NCBI GenBank assembly: GCA_046566185.1
Contig: JBKHXE010000127.1
Coordinates: 1 to 35,364 of the forward strand
Length of the DNA: 35,364 bases
DNA from: SCSIO-59966 sp046566185
GTDB taxonomy: Bacteria > Actinomycetota > Actinomycetes > Actinomycetales > SCSIO-59966
Direction: 5' to 3'
Under the pieces are notes generated by a model that was not told the origin of the DNA, ran no database searches, and worked only from the letters and a program-made list of their open reading frames with translations. Made by a program: the position numbers and the translations under genes. This document shows, in pieces, positions 24,377-32,015 of this stretch (its first letter is position 1; each line of letters starts with the position of its first letter).

Positions 24377-25164
24377 CGGCGGCGGCGCCGGAGGCCCTGT
24401 TGGAGCTGCACGACCTGACCCTGCGGTACGGCTCCCTGGCTGCCGTGGACGGCGTGACGCTCCGCGTGCGGCGCGGTGCGCGGCACGCCCTCATCGGGCC
24501 GAACGGAGCCGGGAAGTCGAGCCTCTTCTCGGTGGTCGCCGGGCACACGCCGGCGACCAGCGGACGGGTGGTCTTCGACGGCCACGACGTGAGTTCCCTC
24601 GGTGAGGCCGGCCGTGCGCGAGCCGGGCTGGTCCGCACGTTCCAGCACTCGAGCCTGTTCCTCGGAATGAGCGTGCTCGACAACGTCCGGCTGGCCGTCG
24701 AGCGCGCCCGCGGCAGACCCAAGCGCCCCTGGCCGAGCCCCCGGCCGGACCGCTCCGTCACCGAGGAGGCCGTGGAGCACCTGGCCGCGGTGGGTCTCGG
24801 CGACCGCCGATCGGCGCTGTGCGGCGCGCTCTCGCACGGCGAGCGGCGCCAGCTCGAGGTCGGCATGGTGCTCGCCTGCCGGCCCCGGCTCGTGCTGTTC
24901 GACGAGCCGACGGCCGGAATGTCCCTGGCCGAGACGCGGCGCTTCAGCGAGCTCGTGGAGTCCCTGCCCCAGGAGGTCACCGTGGTCGTCGTCGAGCACG
25001 ACCTCGACGTGGTTTTCCGGCTCGCTGAACGGGTGAGCGTGATGGCCGCGGGCCGGCTCATCGCGGACGGGACACCCGAGGAGGTGCGCGCCGACGAGGC
25101 GGTGCGCGAGGCCTACCTCGGCCGCCCGCGGTCCTCCGGCCCGCTGTTCGGGGTGGCGCCGTGA
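24373..25164 (+). CDS. ABC transporter ATP-binding protein, LivG type
   Basis: This cytoplasmic ATPase of 263 residues powers the importer. The Walker A is GPNGAGKSS near residue 42, the Q-loop region is RTFQHSS, and the Walker B is RLVLFDEPTAGM. The switch His is in VVVVEHDLDVVF. The ABC signature is written LSHGERRQLE rather than LSGGQ or LSYGEQ, a mild variant. The C-terminus includes the extended LivG-type tail. It overlaps both neighbours by 4 bp. Confidence 0.92.
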   Translation: MTAAAPEALLELHDLTLRYGSLAAVDGVTLRVRRGARHALIGPNGAGKSSLFSVVAGHTPATSGRVVFDGHDVSSLGEAGRARAGLVRTFQHSSLFLGMSVLDNVRLAVERARGRPKRPWPSPRPDRSVTEEAVEHLAAVGLGDRRSALCGALSHGERRQLEVGMVLACRPRLVLFDEPTAGMSLAETRRFSELVESLPQEVTVVVVEHDLDVVFRLAERVSVMAAGRLIADGTPEEVRADEAVREAYLGRPRSSGPLFGVAP

Positions 25165-25865
25165 CCGCGCTGCTCGACGTCCAGGACCTCGTCGCCGGCT
25201 ACGCCGGCAGCCGCGTGCTGAACGGGGTGTCCTTGTCCGTGGCCCCAGGCGAGGCGGTGGCCCTCCTCGGGCGCAACGGCGTGGGAAAGACGACGTTCAT
25301 CGAGACCGTCATGGGCATGGTGCGGGCGACCAGCGGACACGTGCGGGTCTCCGGGACGGACGTGACCGGGAAGCCGCCGCACGTGCTGTCCCGGACCGGG
25401 GTCGCCATCGTGCCGCAGGGGCGACGGGTCTTCGCGCCGCTCACCGTCGAGGAGAACCTCCAGATCTCCCAGCGCAAGCGCGCCGGGGAGTGGACGGTGG
25501 AGCGCGTCTACGAGCTCATGCCGCGCCTGCGCGAGCGGCGAGGCAACCTGGGATCCCAGCTGTCCGGCGGCGAGCAGCAGATGCTGGCGATCGGGCGCGC
25601 CCTGCTGGGCTCACCCCGTCTGATGCTGCTCGACGAACCCTCGGACGGGCTCGCTCCGGCGGTCGTCGACCAGGTCGGTGAGGTGCTCCGCAGCCTGGCC
25701 GGCACCGGGATGGCGGTGCTCATCGTCGAGCAGGACCTGCACCTGGCCTTCGACGTCGCCGACCGGGTCGCCGTGATGACCAAGGGCCGGATCGTGCACG
25801 AGAGCAGCGTCGCGGAGTTCCGTCTCGACGAGCGACGCGCGCACGAGCTGCTCGGCGTGGGTTGA
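25161..25865 (+). CDS. ABC transporter ATP-binding protein, LivF type
   Basis: This is the second ATPase, 234 residues, the usual LivF length. The Walker A is GRNGVGKTT, then VPQGRRVFAPLTVEENL (typical of LivF), the signature LSGGEQQMLAIGRALL, the Walker B LMLLDEPSDGLAP and the switch region IVEQDLHLAF. It starts GTG, overlapping the livG-like stop, and ends the importer operon. The next 198 bp carry no gene and contain the boxB promoter region. Confidence 0.93.
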   Translation: MTALLDVQDLVAGYAGSRVLNGVSLSVAPGEAVALLGRNGVGKTTFIETVMGMVRATSGHVRVSGTDVTGKPPHVLSRTGVAIVPQGRRVFAPLTVEENLQISQRKRAGEWTVERVYELMPRLRERRGNLGSQLSGGEQQMLAIGRALLGSPRLMLLDEPSDGLAPAVVDQVGEVLRSLAGTGMAVLIVEQDLHLAFDVADRVAVMTKGRIVHESSVAEFRLDERRAHELLGVG

Positions 25866-25983
25866 GCGCCCGCCGACGGCGCCACGGTCTCCCGGGAGGC
25901 CTGAAGGTAGTCGCGGATCCGGATCGCCAGGAGACGCTGAGGACTCCGCAGTCCCCCTGATGTGACGGTTGCGCCATTCCCCT

Positions 25984-26029
25984 AACGTGCTACACACTGA
26001 TGACGACAGCAGACCGCGCCGTGGAATGT
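25984..26029 (+). promoter_or_regulatory. Probable boxB promoter and operator-like element
   Basis: AACGTGCTACA (25984-25994) is followed after exactly 6 nt by TGACG (26001-26005). The same 11-mer and spacing occur before boxC. A -35-like ATGACG (26000-26005) and a weak -10 GAATGT (26024-26029) are separated by 18 bp. The rest of the 25866-26063 gap shows no gene. The ribosome binding site for boxB is the AAGGA near 26050. Confidence 0.5.
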
Positions 26030-26063
26030 GCGGGCGGAAGTCCGGTAGGGAAGGAACAAGCGG

Positions 26064-27542
26064 ATGACGACCACCGACGACCGTCTCGGGGCGGCCCCTG
26101 ACCCGACGGGTCCCGTGAGCCGGATCGACTACAGCGAGCGGATCCCGAACAACGTCAGCCTCTCGACGGACCGGCGCTTGCAGCGTGCGCTCGAGGGGTG
26201 GCAGCCGAAGTTCCTGGACTGGTGGACGACCCTGGGGCCCGCGCTGCCCACCAAGGACGTGTACCTGCGGACCGCCGTCGCGGTGGGACGTGACGGCTGG
26301 GCGCACTACGACTTCGTCCCGATGGAGCAGTACCGCTGGGGCATCTTCCTCGCCGAGGGAGACCCGGACCGGAAGATCACCTTCGGCAAGCACAAGGGCG
26401 AGGCGGCCTGGCAGACCGTGCCCGGCGAGTACCGGGCCGAGCTCCAGCGGCTCATCGTCATCCAGGGTGACACCGAGCCGGCCAGCGTCGAGCAGCAACG
26501 CCAGCTCGGGGCCACGGCGCCGAGCCTGTACGACCTGCGCAACCTCTTCCAGGTCAACGTGGAGGAGGGCCGGCACCTGTGGGCGATGGTCTACCTCCTG
26601 CACGCCTACTTCGGTCGTGAGGGCCGCGACGAGGCCGAGGAGCTGCTCAAGCGGAACAGCGGTGACTACGACAACCCGCGCATCCTCGGGGCGTTCAACG
26701 AGAGCACCACCGACTGGCTGAACTTCTTCATGTTCACCTACTTCACCGACCGGGACGGGAAGTACCAGCTCGGGACTCTCAAGGAGAGCGGCTTCGACCC
26801 GCTGGCCCGCACGTGCGAGTTCATGCTCAAGGAGGAGGCCCACCACATGTTCGTGGGCACCACCGGAGTGCAGCGGGTGGTCGAGCGGACCGCGCAGCTC
26901 ATGAAGGAGCACGACACCGAGGATGTGCTTCCCCACGGCGGCATCCCGCTGTCGATCATCCAGAAGTACCTCAACGCCCAGTTCTCGGTCTCCATGGACC
27001 TCTTCGGGTCGGAGCTGTCGTCCAACGCGGCGGCGTACTACACGGCAGGGCTCAAGGGCCGCTGGATGGAGACCCGCCGCAAGGACGACCACGTCTTGCT
27101 CGACGCCGAGCGGGAGATGACCAAGGTGGTGGACGGCGCCTTCGTCACCGAGCGGGTGCCGCTGCTCAACGCACTCAACCTCGACCTCCGTGACGAGTAC
27201 GTCGCGGACTGCCACAACGGCATCCGCCGATGGAACCAGGCCCTCGAGGACGCCGGTCTGGCGCAGCGGCTGACGCTCCCACACGAGGGGTTCAACCGTC
27301 GCGTCGGGGTCTACGCCGGGTCGCACGTCAGCCCCGACGGCCAGATCCTGTCGCAGGAGGAGTGGGAGCAGCGCCAGGGTGACTGGCTGCCCAGCGCCGA
27401 CGACCGCCGGGCCGTGGGCTCGCTCATGAAGCCCGAGTACGAGCCCGGCCGGTTTGCCGGCTGGATCGCCCCGCCGGCGCAGGGCATCAACCACATGGGT
27501 GTCGAGTTCGACTACGTCCGTTTCTGGAAGCAGGACAGCTGA
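26064..27542 (+). CDS. boxB: Benzoyl-CoA 2,3-epoxidase, oxygenase component BoxB
   Basis: BoxB is a diiron oxygenase that epoxidises benzoyl-CoA at C2-C3 in the aerobic box pathway. The 492-residue length fits. The diiron ligands are visible: Glu138, Glu168 and His171 (EEGRH), Asp229, and Glu258 and His261 (EEAHH). They keep a constant +18 offset from the ligands I recall for the Azoarcus evansii enzyme (E120, E150, H153, D211, E240, H243). The N-terminal RIDYSERIPNNVSL and C-terminal INHMGVEFDYVRF are strongly family-like. It is transcribed alone, between the importer operon and paaX copy 2, and followed by a hairpin. Its electron donor is probably the FNR/ferredoxin pair encoded 5 kb downstream. 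Confidence 0.96.
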   Translation: MTTTDDRLGAAPDPTGPVSRIDYSERIPNNVSLSTDRRLQRALEGWQPKFLDWWTTLGPALPTKDVYLRTAVAVGRDGWAHYDFVPMEQYRWGIFLAEGDPDRKITFGKHKGEAAWQTVPGEYRAELQRLIVIQGDTEPASVEQQRQLGATAPSLYDLRNLFQVNVEEGRHLWAMVYLLHAYFGREGRDEAEELLKRNSGDYDNPRILGAFNESTTDWLNFFMFTYFTDRDGKYQLGTLKESGFDPLARTCEFMLKEEAHHMFVGTTGVQRVVERTAQLMKEHDTEDVLPHGGIPLSIIQKYLNAQFSVSMDLFGSELSSNAAAYYTAGLKGRWMETRRKDDHVLLDAEREMTKVVDGAFVTERVPLLNALNLDLRDEYVADCHNGIRRWNQALEDAGLAQRLTLPHEGFNRRVGVYAGSHVSPDGQILSQEEWEQRQGDWLPSADDRRAVGSLMKPEYEPGRFAGWIAPPAQGINHMGVEFDYVRFWKQDS

Positions 27543-27553
27543 CCCTGGTCAGC

Positions 27554-27581
27554 GGCCCCGGCGGCGACGGCTGCCGGGGCC
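27554..27581. terminator. GC-rich hairpin terminator after boxB
   Basis: GGCCCCGGC (27554-27562) and GCCGGGGCC (27573-27581) are perfect 9-bp complements with a 10-nt loop, 11 bp after the boxB stop. There is no T-run. Because boxB and paaX copy 2 converge here, it can act in both directions. Confidence 0.65.
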
Positions 27582-27626
27582 TCGTGCCGTGACCCCTGCG
27601 GCGAGCAGACTCCGGGCCGCCGCAGG

Positions 27627-28505
27627 TCAGGACCGCGCCTCGGCCCCCGCGCAGAGAGCTCCCCACCGGCGTTGGGCCGCCTCGTGCCACCGGTCGTGCT
27701 GACGGTGGAAGACCTGGTAGGCCGCCTCGCCGGGCCAGTCGCCAGGCAGCAGCTCGCTCGGGAGCCGAGGGTCGAGGAAAGGGAAGCGGCGCCAGGCCTG
27801 GACGAGCTCGAGCTGCGCCACGAATGCCTGCTCGTCGCGACGCGCCGTCCGCGACCGGAACATGGCCACGAACTCCGCGTAGGCGTCGGCCACCTCCTTG
27901 AGGGACCATGCCGCCGAGATCACGGCGTCCGGCTCCCCGATGCCCGCCGACGGCCCGACCCAGGACAGGGCGCTGCCGTCGATGCCGAGCTCGGACACGA
28001 TGGTCCCGACCTCGTCGATGCGATCGGCGTCAGGAACCACCCACAGCCCCGGCGCAGGGGATCCCAACCCCGCCCACGTCAGGCGGGTGCGCAGCCGGTG
28101 CCGCAGCTGACGCTGACTCTCCGGGACGGTCACGGCGAGCACCAGCCAGCGGCCGTCCCAGCTCTTCCGGTCACCGAGGAAGCCGTAGATGCGGGCCGCG
28201 CCCTCCTCGAGCAGGTGCGTGCCCCCCTGGGTCAGGCTCCACCGGGTGCGCCGCCCCACCTTCTCCGGCGTGAGGAAGCCCTCCGCCGCGGTCCGCGCCA
28301 GCGCCTGGCGTGCGGCCTTCTCCTCGATGCCGAGGTCCGCCAGGGCGTCGACGACGGCTGCCGTCCAGACCGGTGCGTGTCGGGGCAGCACGAACTCGCC
28401 GAGCAGCGTCAGCAGCAGGGAGCGAGCGCTGGCCGCCCTGCGCTCGCGTCGCCGAGCGCTCGGTGCCGGGGACGTCGAACCGTCTGGGCTGGGCAGAGCC
28501 CTCAT
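27627..28505 (-). CDS. PaaX-family transcriptional repressor (copy 2)
   Basis: This is a second PaaX-like repressor, 292 residues. After a basic, Ser/Ala-rich leader of about 26 residues, the winged helix starts with ARSLLLTLLGEFVLP and includes EKAARQALARTAAEGFLT and KVGRRTRWSLT. The middle domain has DGRWLVLAVTVPESQRQLRH and GLGSPAPGLWVVPDADR. The C-terminal domain has PRLPSELLPGDWPGEAAYQ. The ATG at 28505 overlaps the stop of a possible 10-codon leader ORF. It is divergent from the boxC operon and convergent with boxB, so it is the likely regulator of both. It differs enough from copy 1 to suggest a different effector. Benzoyl-CoA is the obvious candidate, by inference only. Confidence 0.9.
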   Translation of the reverse strand: MRALPSPDGSTSPAPSARRRERRAASARSLLLTLLGEFVLPRHAPVWTAAVVDALADLGIEEKAARQALARTAAEGFLTPEKVGRRTRWSLTQGGTHLLEEGAARIYGFLGDRKSWDGRWLVLAVTVPESQRQLRHRLRTRLTWAGLGSPAPGLWVVPDADRIDEVGTIVSELGIDGSALSWVGPSAGIGEPDAVISAAWSLKEVADAYAEFVAMFRSRTARRDEQAFVAQLELVQAWRRFPFLDPRLPSELLPGDWPGEAAYQVFHRQHDRWHEAAQRRWGALCAGAEARS

Positions 28506-28534
28506 CGGGCCGGGCGTCGGGTGGTCAGGTCCAT
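28502..28534 (-). CDS. Possible 10-codon leaderless upstream ORF before paaX copy 2
   Basis: On the minus strand, TAGAGT (28547-28542) is followed by 7 nt and then ATG at 28534. That ATG opens a frame of ten codons (MDLTTRRPAR) ending in a TGA that overlaps the paaX ATG (ATGA). The layout would let ribosomes on a leaderless message terminate and restart at paaX. There is no good -35 box and no homology evidence, so this is a weak call. Confidence 0.3.
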   Translation of the reverse strand: MDLTTRRPAR

Positions 28535-28582
28535 GGGCGCGACTCTAGACGCCGGTGGCACGGCGGGAGCTCCCGACGGAAC

Positions 28583-28626
28583 AACGTGCTACAACCACTT
28601 GACGGAACACCATCTCACCGTAGAGT
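28583..28626 (+). promoter_or_regulatory. Promoter and operator-like element of the boxC operon
   Basis: TTGACG (28599-28604) and TAGAGT (28621-28626) are separated by 16 bp, a good sigma-70-type promoter. AACGTGCTACA (28583-28593) ends 6 nt before TGACG, identical in sequence and spacing to the boxB element. The predicted transcript has a leader of about 30 nt and a GGAGG ribosome binding site at 28653-28657, 6 nt before ATG 28664. The divergent paaX gene makes this a probable repressor target. Confidence 0.7.
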
Positions 28627-28663
28627 CTAGGGCCATACGTCACCGTCTTCCTGGAGGTCCCCC

Positions 28664-30382
28664 ATGACCGCCGTCGCCGACACCGTCGCCGGCCCGTCCT
28701 CGGCCGCCGAGACGCCCAGCGTCCCGGTCGTGTCGTTCGACACCTCACCGGAGCGCTACCGCCACTGGCGGCTGGACGTCGACGGGGAGATCGCCACCCT
28801 GACACTCGCCGTCGACGAGCACGGTGGGCTGGTGCCGGGCTACGAGCTCAAGATGAACTCCTACGACCTCGGGGTCGACATCGAGCTCTACGACGCGGTG
28901 CAGCGTCTGCGGTTCGAGCACCCGGAGGTCAAGGCGGTCATCGTCACGGGTGGCCTGGAGCGGATGTTCTGCGCCGGTGCGAACATCCGCATGCTCGCGC
29001 AGTCCTCGCACAGCTGGAAGGTGAACTTCTGCAAGTTCACCAACGAGACGCGGAACGGCATGGAGGACGCGACCGAGCACTCGGGACAGACCTACATCGC
29101 CGCCGTCAACGGCACCGCCGCCGGCGGCGGGTACGAGCTCGCGCTCGCCTGTGACGAGATCCTCCTCGTCGACGACGGCTCGTCCGCCGTGTCGCTGCCC
29201 GAGGTGCCCCTGCTCGGCGTGCTGCCAGGCACCGGCGGGCTGACCCGAGTCGTCGACAAGCGGCACGTGCGAAAGGACCTGGCCGACGTCTTCGCCACCA
29301 AGAGCGACGGCATCAAGGGCAAGACCGCGGTCGAGTGGGGCCTGGTCGACGTCGCCGTGTCCCGCGGCCGGTTCCACGACGTCGCCCGCGAACGGGCCCA
29401 GGAGGCCGCCGCCCGGTCCTCACGACCGTCCGGTGCCCGTGGCGTCCAGCTGACCCCGCTGGACCGGGTCGAGTCGGCGGACGCGATCTCCTATCCCTTC
29501 GTCGAGGCCAGGCTCCTGCGGGAGCAGCGCCGCGTCGAGATCACCGTGTCGGCTCCTGACGCCCCGCCACCGGCGGACGCCGCGGCGGTCGTGGAGCAGG
29601 GCGTGCACTACTGGCCGATGGCCGTCGCCCGGGCGTTGGACGACCTCATCCTGCGTCTGCGGACCAACGAGCTCGAGCTCGGCGCCTGGGTGTTCCGGAC
29701 CCGGGGGGACGCCGGCCTCGTCCTCGCGTACGACCGCCAGCTCGCCGACCTGGCGGACGACTGGTTCGTGCGCGAGGTGCGCCACTACCTGAAGCGCACG
29801 TTCAAGCGGCTGGACGTCACCAGCCGCAGTCTGATCGCGCTCATCGAGCCCCGGAGCGCCTTCGCCGGCACCCTGCTCGAGCTGGCTCTCGCCGCAGACC
29901 GGCAGTACATGCTCGAGGGGGTCTTCGAGGACGTCGACCCGGACGCCGAACCCGCCGCGATCGTCGTGGGTGAGGCAAATCTCGGCCTCTACCCGATGGG
30001 CAACGGGCTGTCCCGCCTCGAGTCCCGCTACTTCGGACACGACGACGCGCTCGCCGCGGTACGTGACCGGGCGGGCGACCGGCTCGACGCCGCCGAAGCG
30101 TCCCGTCTCGGCCTCGTGACGATGACGCCCGACGACATCGACTGGGACGACGAGATCCGGATCGCCCTCGAGGAGCGGGCATCCCTCTCGCCGGACGCCC
30201 TGACCGGCATGGAGGCCAACCACCGGTTCGTCGGGCCGGAGACCGTCGAGACGAAGATCTTCGGCCGGCTCACCGCCTGGCAGAACTGGATCTTCAACCG
30301 TCCCAACGCCTCCGGCCCCGAGGGCGCACTGCGCCGGTTCGGCACCGGGAAGCGGGCCAGCTACGACCTCAAGCGGGTCTGA
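28664..30382 (+). CDS. boxC: Benzoyl-CoA-dihydrodiol lyase (2,3-epoxybenzoyl-CoA dihydrolase) BoxC
   Basis: BoxC opens the ring of 2,3-epoxybenzoyl-CoA hydrolytically, releasing formate and 3,4-didehydroadipyl-CoA semialdehyde. The 572-residue protein is a double-length crotonase-superfamily enzyme, the size expected for BoxC. The first crotonase region has GLERMFCAGANIRMLAQSSH (oxyanion hole segment) and NGTAAGGGYELALACDEILL, followed by VPLLGVLPGTGGLTRVVDKR. The second half (LALAADRQYMLEG, NLGLYPMGNGLSRLESRYFG) is the divergent BoxC-specific domain. It heads an operon with benzoate-CoA ligase, reductase and ferredoxin. Formate released here could feed the formate dehydrogenase encoded 20 kb away, a metabolic link that is inferred. 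Confidence 0.95.
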   Translation: MTAVADTVAGPSSAAETPSVPVVSFDTSPERYRHWRLDVDGEIATLTLAVDEHGGLVPGYELKMNSYDLGVDIELYDAVQRLRFEHPEVKAVIVTGGLERMFCAGANIRMLAQSSHSWKVNFCKFTNETRNGMEDATEHSGQTYIAAVNGTAAGGGYELALACDEILLVDDGSSAVSLPEVPLLGVLPGTGGLTRVVDKRHVRKDLADVFATKSDGIKGKTAVEWGLVDVAVSRGRFHDVARERAQEAAARSSRPSGARGVQLTPLDRVESADAISYPFVEARLLREQRRVEITVSAPDAPPPADAAAVVEQGVHYWPMAVARALDDLILRLRTNELELGAWVFRTRGDAGLVLAYDRQLADLADDWFVREVRHYLKRTFKRLDVTSRSLIALIEPRSAFAGTLLELALAADRQYMLEGVFEDVDPDAEPAAIVVGEANLGLYPMGNGLSRLESRYFGHDDALAAVRDRAGDRLDAAEASRLGLVTMTPDDIDWDDEIRIALEERASLSPDALTGMEANHRFVGPETVETKIFGRLTAWQNWIFNRPNASGPEGALRRFGTGKRASYDLKRV

Positions 30383-30405
30383 GGGCAGACGAGAGGACGG
30401 AGACC

Positions 30406-31998
30406 ATGACGGTGTTCAACGCGTGCGAGTACCTCGTCGACCGCCACGTCGCGGAAGGCCACGGCGACCGGGTCGCCGTCCGCTGCATGGGTGAGGACAC
30501 CACCTATGCCCAGCTCCGCGACGACGTCACCCGCGTCGCCGGTGGTTACCGGGCGCTGGGGCTGCGCCGCGAGGAGAGGGTGCTGTTCTTCGCGGCCGAC
30601 TCGCTGCAGCTGGCCGAGGGCATCCTCGCGGCCTTCCGGACGGGCGCGGTGGCCGTCCCGGTCAACACCATGCTCTCGGCGGCCGAGCTCGCCGACATCG
30701 TGCGGGACTCCCGCGCGCGAGTCGTGGTGACCAGCGCCGAGTTCGCCGAGGCAGCGGGGCAGGCCGTCTCGGGTGCTCCGGACGTGGCGCACCTCGTGGT
30801 CGTCGGGGACGGCGTCCCGCCCGTCTCCGGCGACGTCGAGGTGCTGACGTGGGACGGGCTGCTGTCCCGAGGCGACGGGCCGGAACCCGTGGTCGGGACG
30901 CTGGAGGACGACTCGGCCCTGTGGCTGTACACGTCGGGAACGACCGGCAAGCCCAAGGGTGCGATGCACCGGCACGCCAACATCCGGCACGTGGCCGAGA
31001 CGTACGGGCGCCAGGTGCTCGACATCCAGCCGGAGGACCGGTGCCTGTCGGTGGCGAAGCTGTTCTTCGCCTACGGCATCGGCAACAGTCTGTTCTTCCC
31101 GCTGTCGGTCGGCGCCACGACCATCCTCGAGCCGCGTCGCCCGACACCGCAGGTCGTCGCCGAGCGGGTCGCTGCCGACCACCCCACCGTCTTCTACGGC
31201 GTCCCGACCTTCTTCTCGGCGATGCTCGCCGCGAACCTGCCCGCCCAGGCGATGGCCGGCGTCCGGGTCGCCACGTCGGCCGGCGAGCCGCTGCCGGCTC
31301 CGCTGCAGCAGCGCTGGACCGGCCACTTCGGGGTGCCGGTCCTCGACGGGCTCGGCTCGACCGAGGCGCTGCACATCTTCATCTCCAACCGGCTGGACGA
31401 GATCGCCCCGGGGACCACGGGTCGCCCTGTGCCGGGCTACGAGTGCCAGCTCCGGGACGAGGAGGGAAGCCTCGTGCCATCTGGCACCCCGGGCTCCCTG
31501 TTCGTCAAGGGCGAGTCGATCGCCACCGGGTACTGGTGCCGCACCGACACCACGCGACGTGTCTTCCAGGGGCAGTGGCTGGCCACCGGCGACACCTACG
31601 TGCAGGACGAGGAGGGTCGCTACATCTGCCTGGGGCGGTCCAACGACATGATCAAGGCGGGCGGCATCTGGGTGTCGCCGTCGGAGGTCGAGGCACGGCT
31701 GCTCCAGCACGACGCCGTCCTGGAGGCTGCCGTGGTGGCCCTGCCCGACGCCGAGGGCCTCGACAAGCCGGTGGCCTGTGTCGTGCCACGCCCCGGCGCC
31801 ACGGTCAGCGAGCGCGACCTCATCGACTTCTGCCGCGAGGGGATGGCGCACTTCAAGGCTCCCCGCAGCGTCAGGATCGTCACCGAGCTCCCGCGCACCG
31901 CCACCGGCAAGCTGCAGCGCTACCGCGTGCGGCAGCTGCTCACCGAGTCCGGAGCCGGGGAGGCGAGGCCCGCCGAGGCGCTCGCCGCACCCCGATGA
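30406..31998 (+). CDS. Benzoate-CoA ligase
   Basis: This AMP-forming aryl-CoA ligase of 530 residues activates benzoate for the box pathway. The P-loop LYTSGTTGKPKGAMHRHANI lies near residue 170. CLSVAKLFFAYGIGNSLFFP is a benzoate-CoA-ligase-like block, and LDGLGSTEALHIFISNR is the adenylate-binding region. WLATGDTYVQDEEGRY, RSNDMIKAGGIWVSP and the catalytic C-terminal lysine in PRTATGKLQRY complete the family pattern. It starts ATG 30406 with GAGGACGGAG upstream, 23 bp after boxC, and overlaps the following reductase region (ATGA at 31995). Benzoate rather than another aryl acid is favoured by the context; related ligases accept fluoro- or aminobenzoates. Confidence 0.93.
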   Translation: MTVFNACEYLVDRHVAEGHGDRVAVRCMGEDTTYAQLRDDVTRVAGGYRALGLRREERVLFFAADSLQLAEGILAAFRTGAVAVPVNTMLSAAELADIVRDSRARVVVTSAEFAEAAGQAVSGAPDVAHLVVVGDGVPPVSGDVEVLTWDGLLSRGDGPEPVVGTLEDDSALWLYTSGTTGKPKGAMHRHANIRHVAETYGRQVLDIQPEDRCLSVAKLFFAYGIGNSLFFPLSVGATTILEPRRPTPQVVAERVAADHPTVFYGVPTFFSAMLAANLPAQAMAGVRVATSAGEPLPAPLQQRWTGHFGVPVLDGLGSTEALHIFISNRLDEIAPGTTGRPVPGYECQLRDEEGSLVPSGTPGSLFVKGESIATGYWCRTDTTRRVFQGQWLATGDTYVQDEEGRYICLGRSNDMIKAGGIWVSPSEVEARLLQHDAVLEAAVVALPDAEGLDKPVACVVPRPGATVSERDLIDFCREGMAHFKAPRSVRIVTELPRTATGKLQRYRVRQLLTESGAGEARPAEALAAPR

Positions 31999-32015
31999 GA
32001 CGTCAGGAGAATGTC

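Noticed and set aside
25889..25898. CTCCCGGGAG palindrome after the LivF-type gene as a terminator
   Set aside because: It is a perfect palindrome with no loop and no T-run, too short to be a convincing hairpin.
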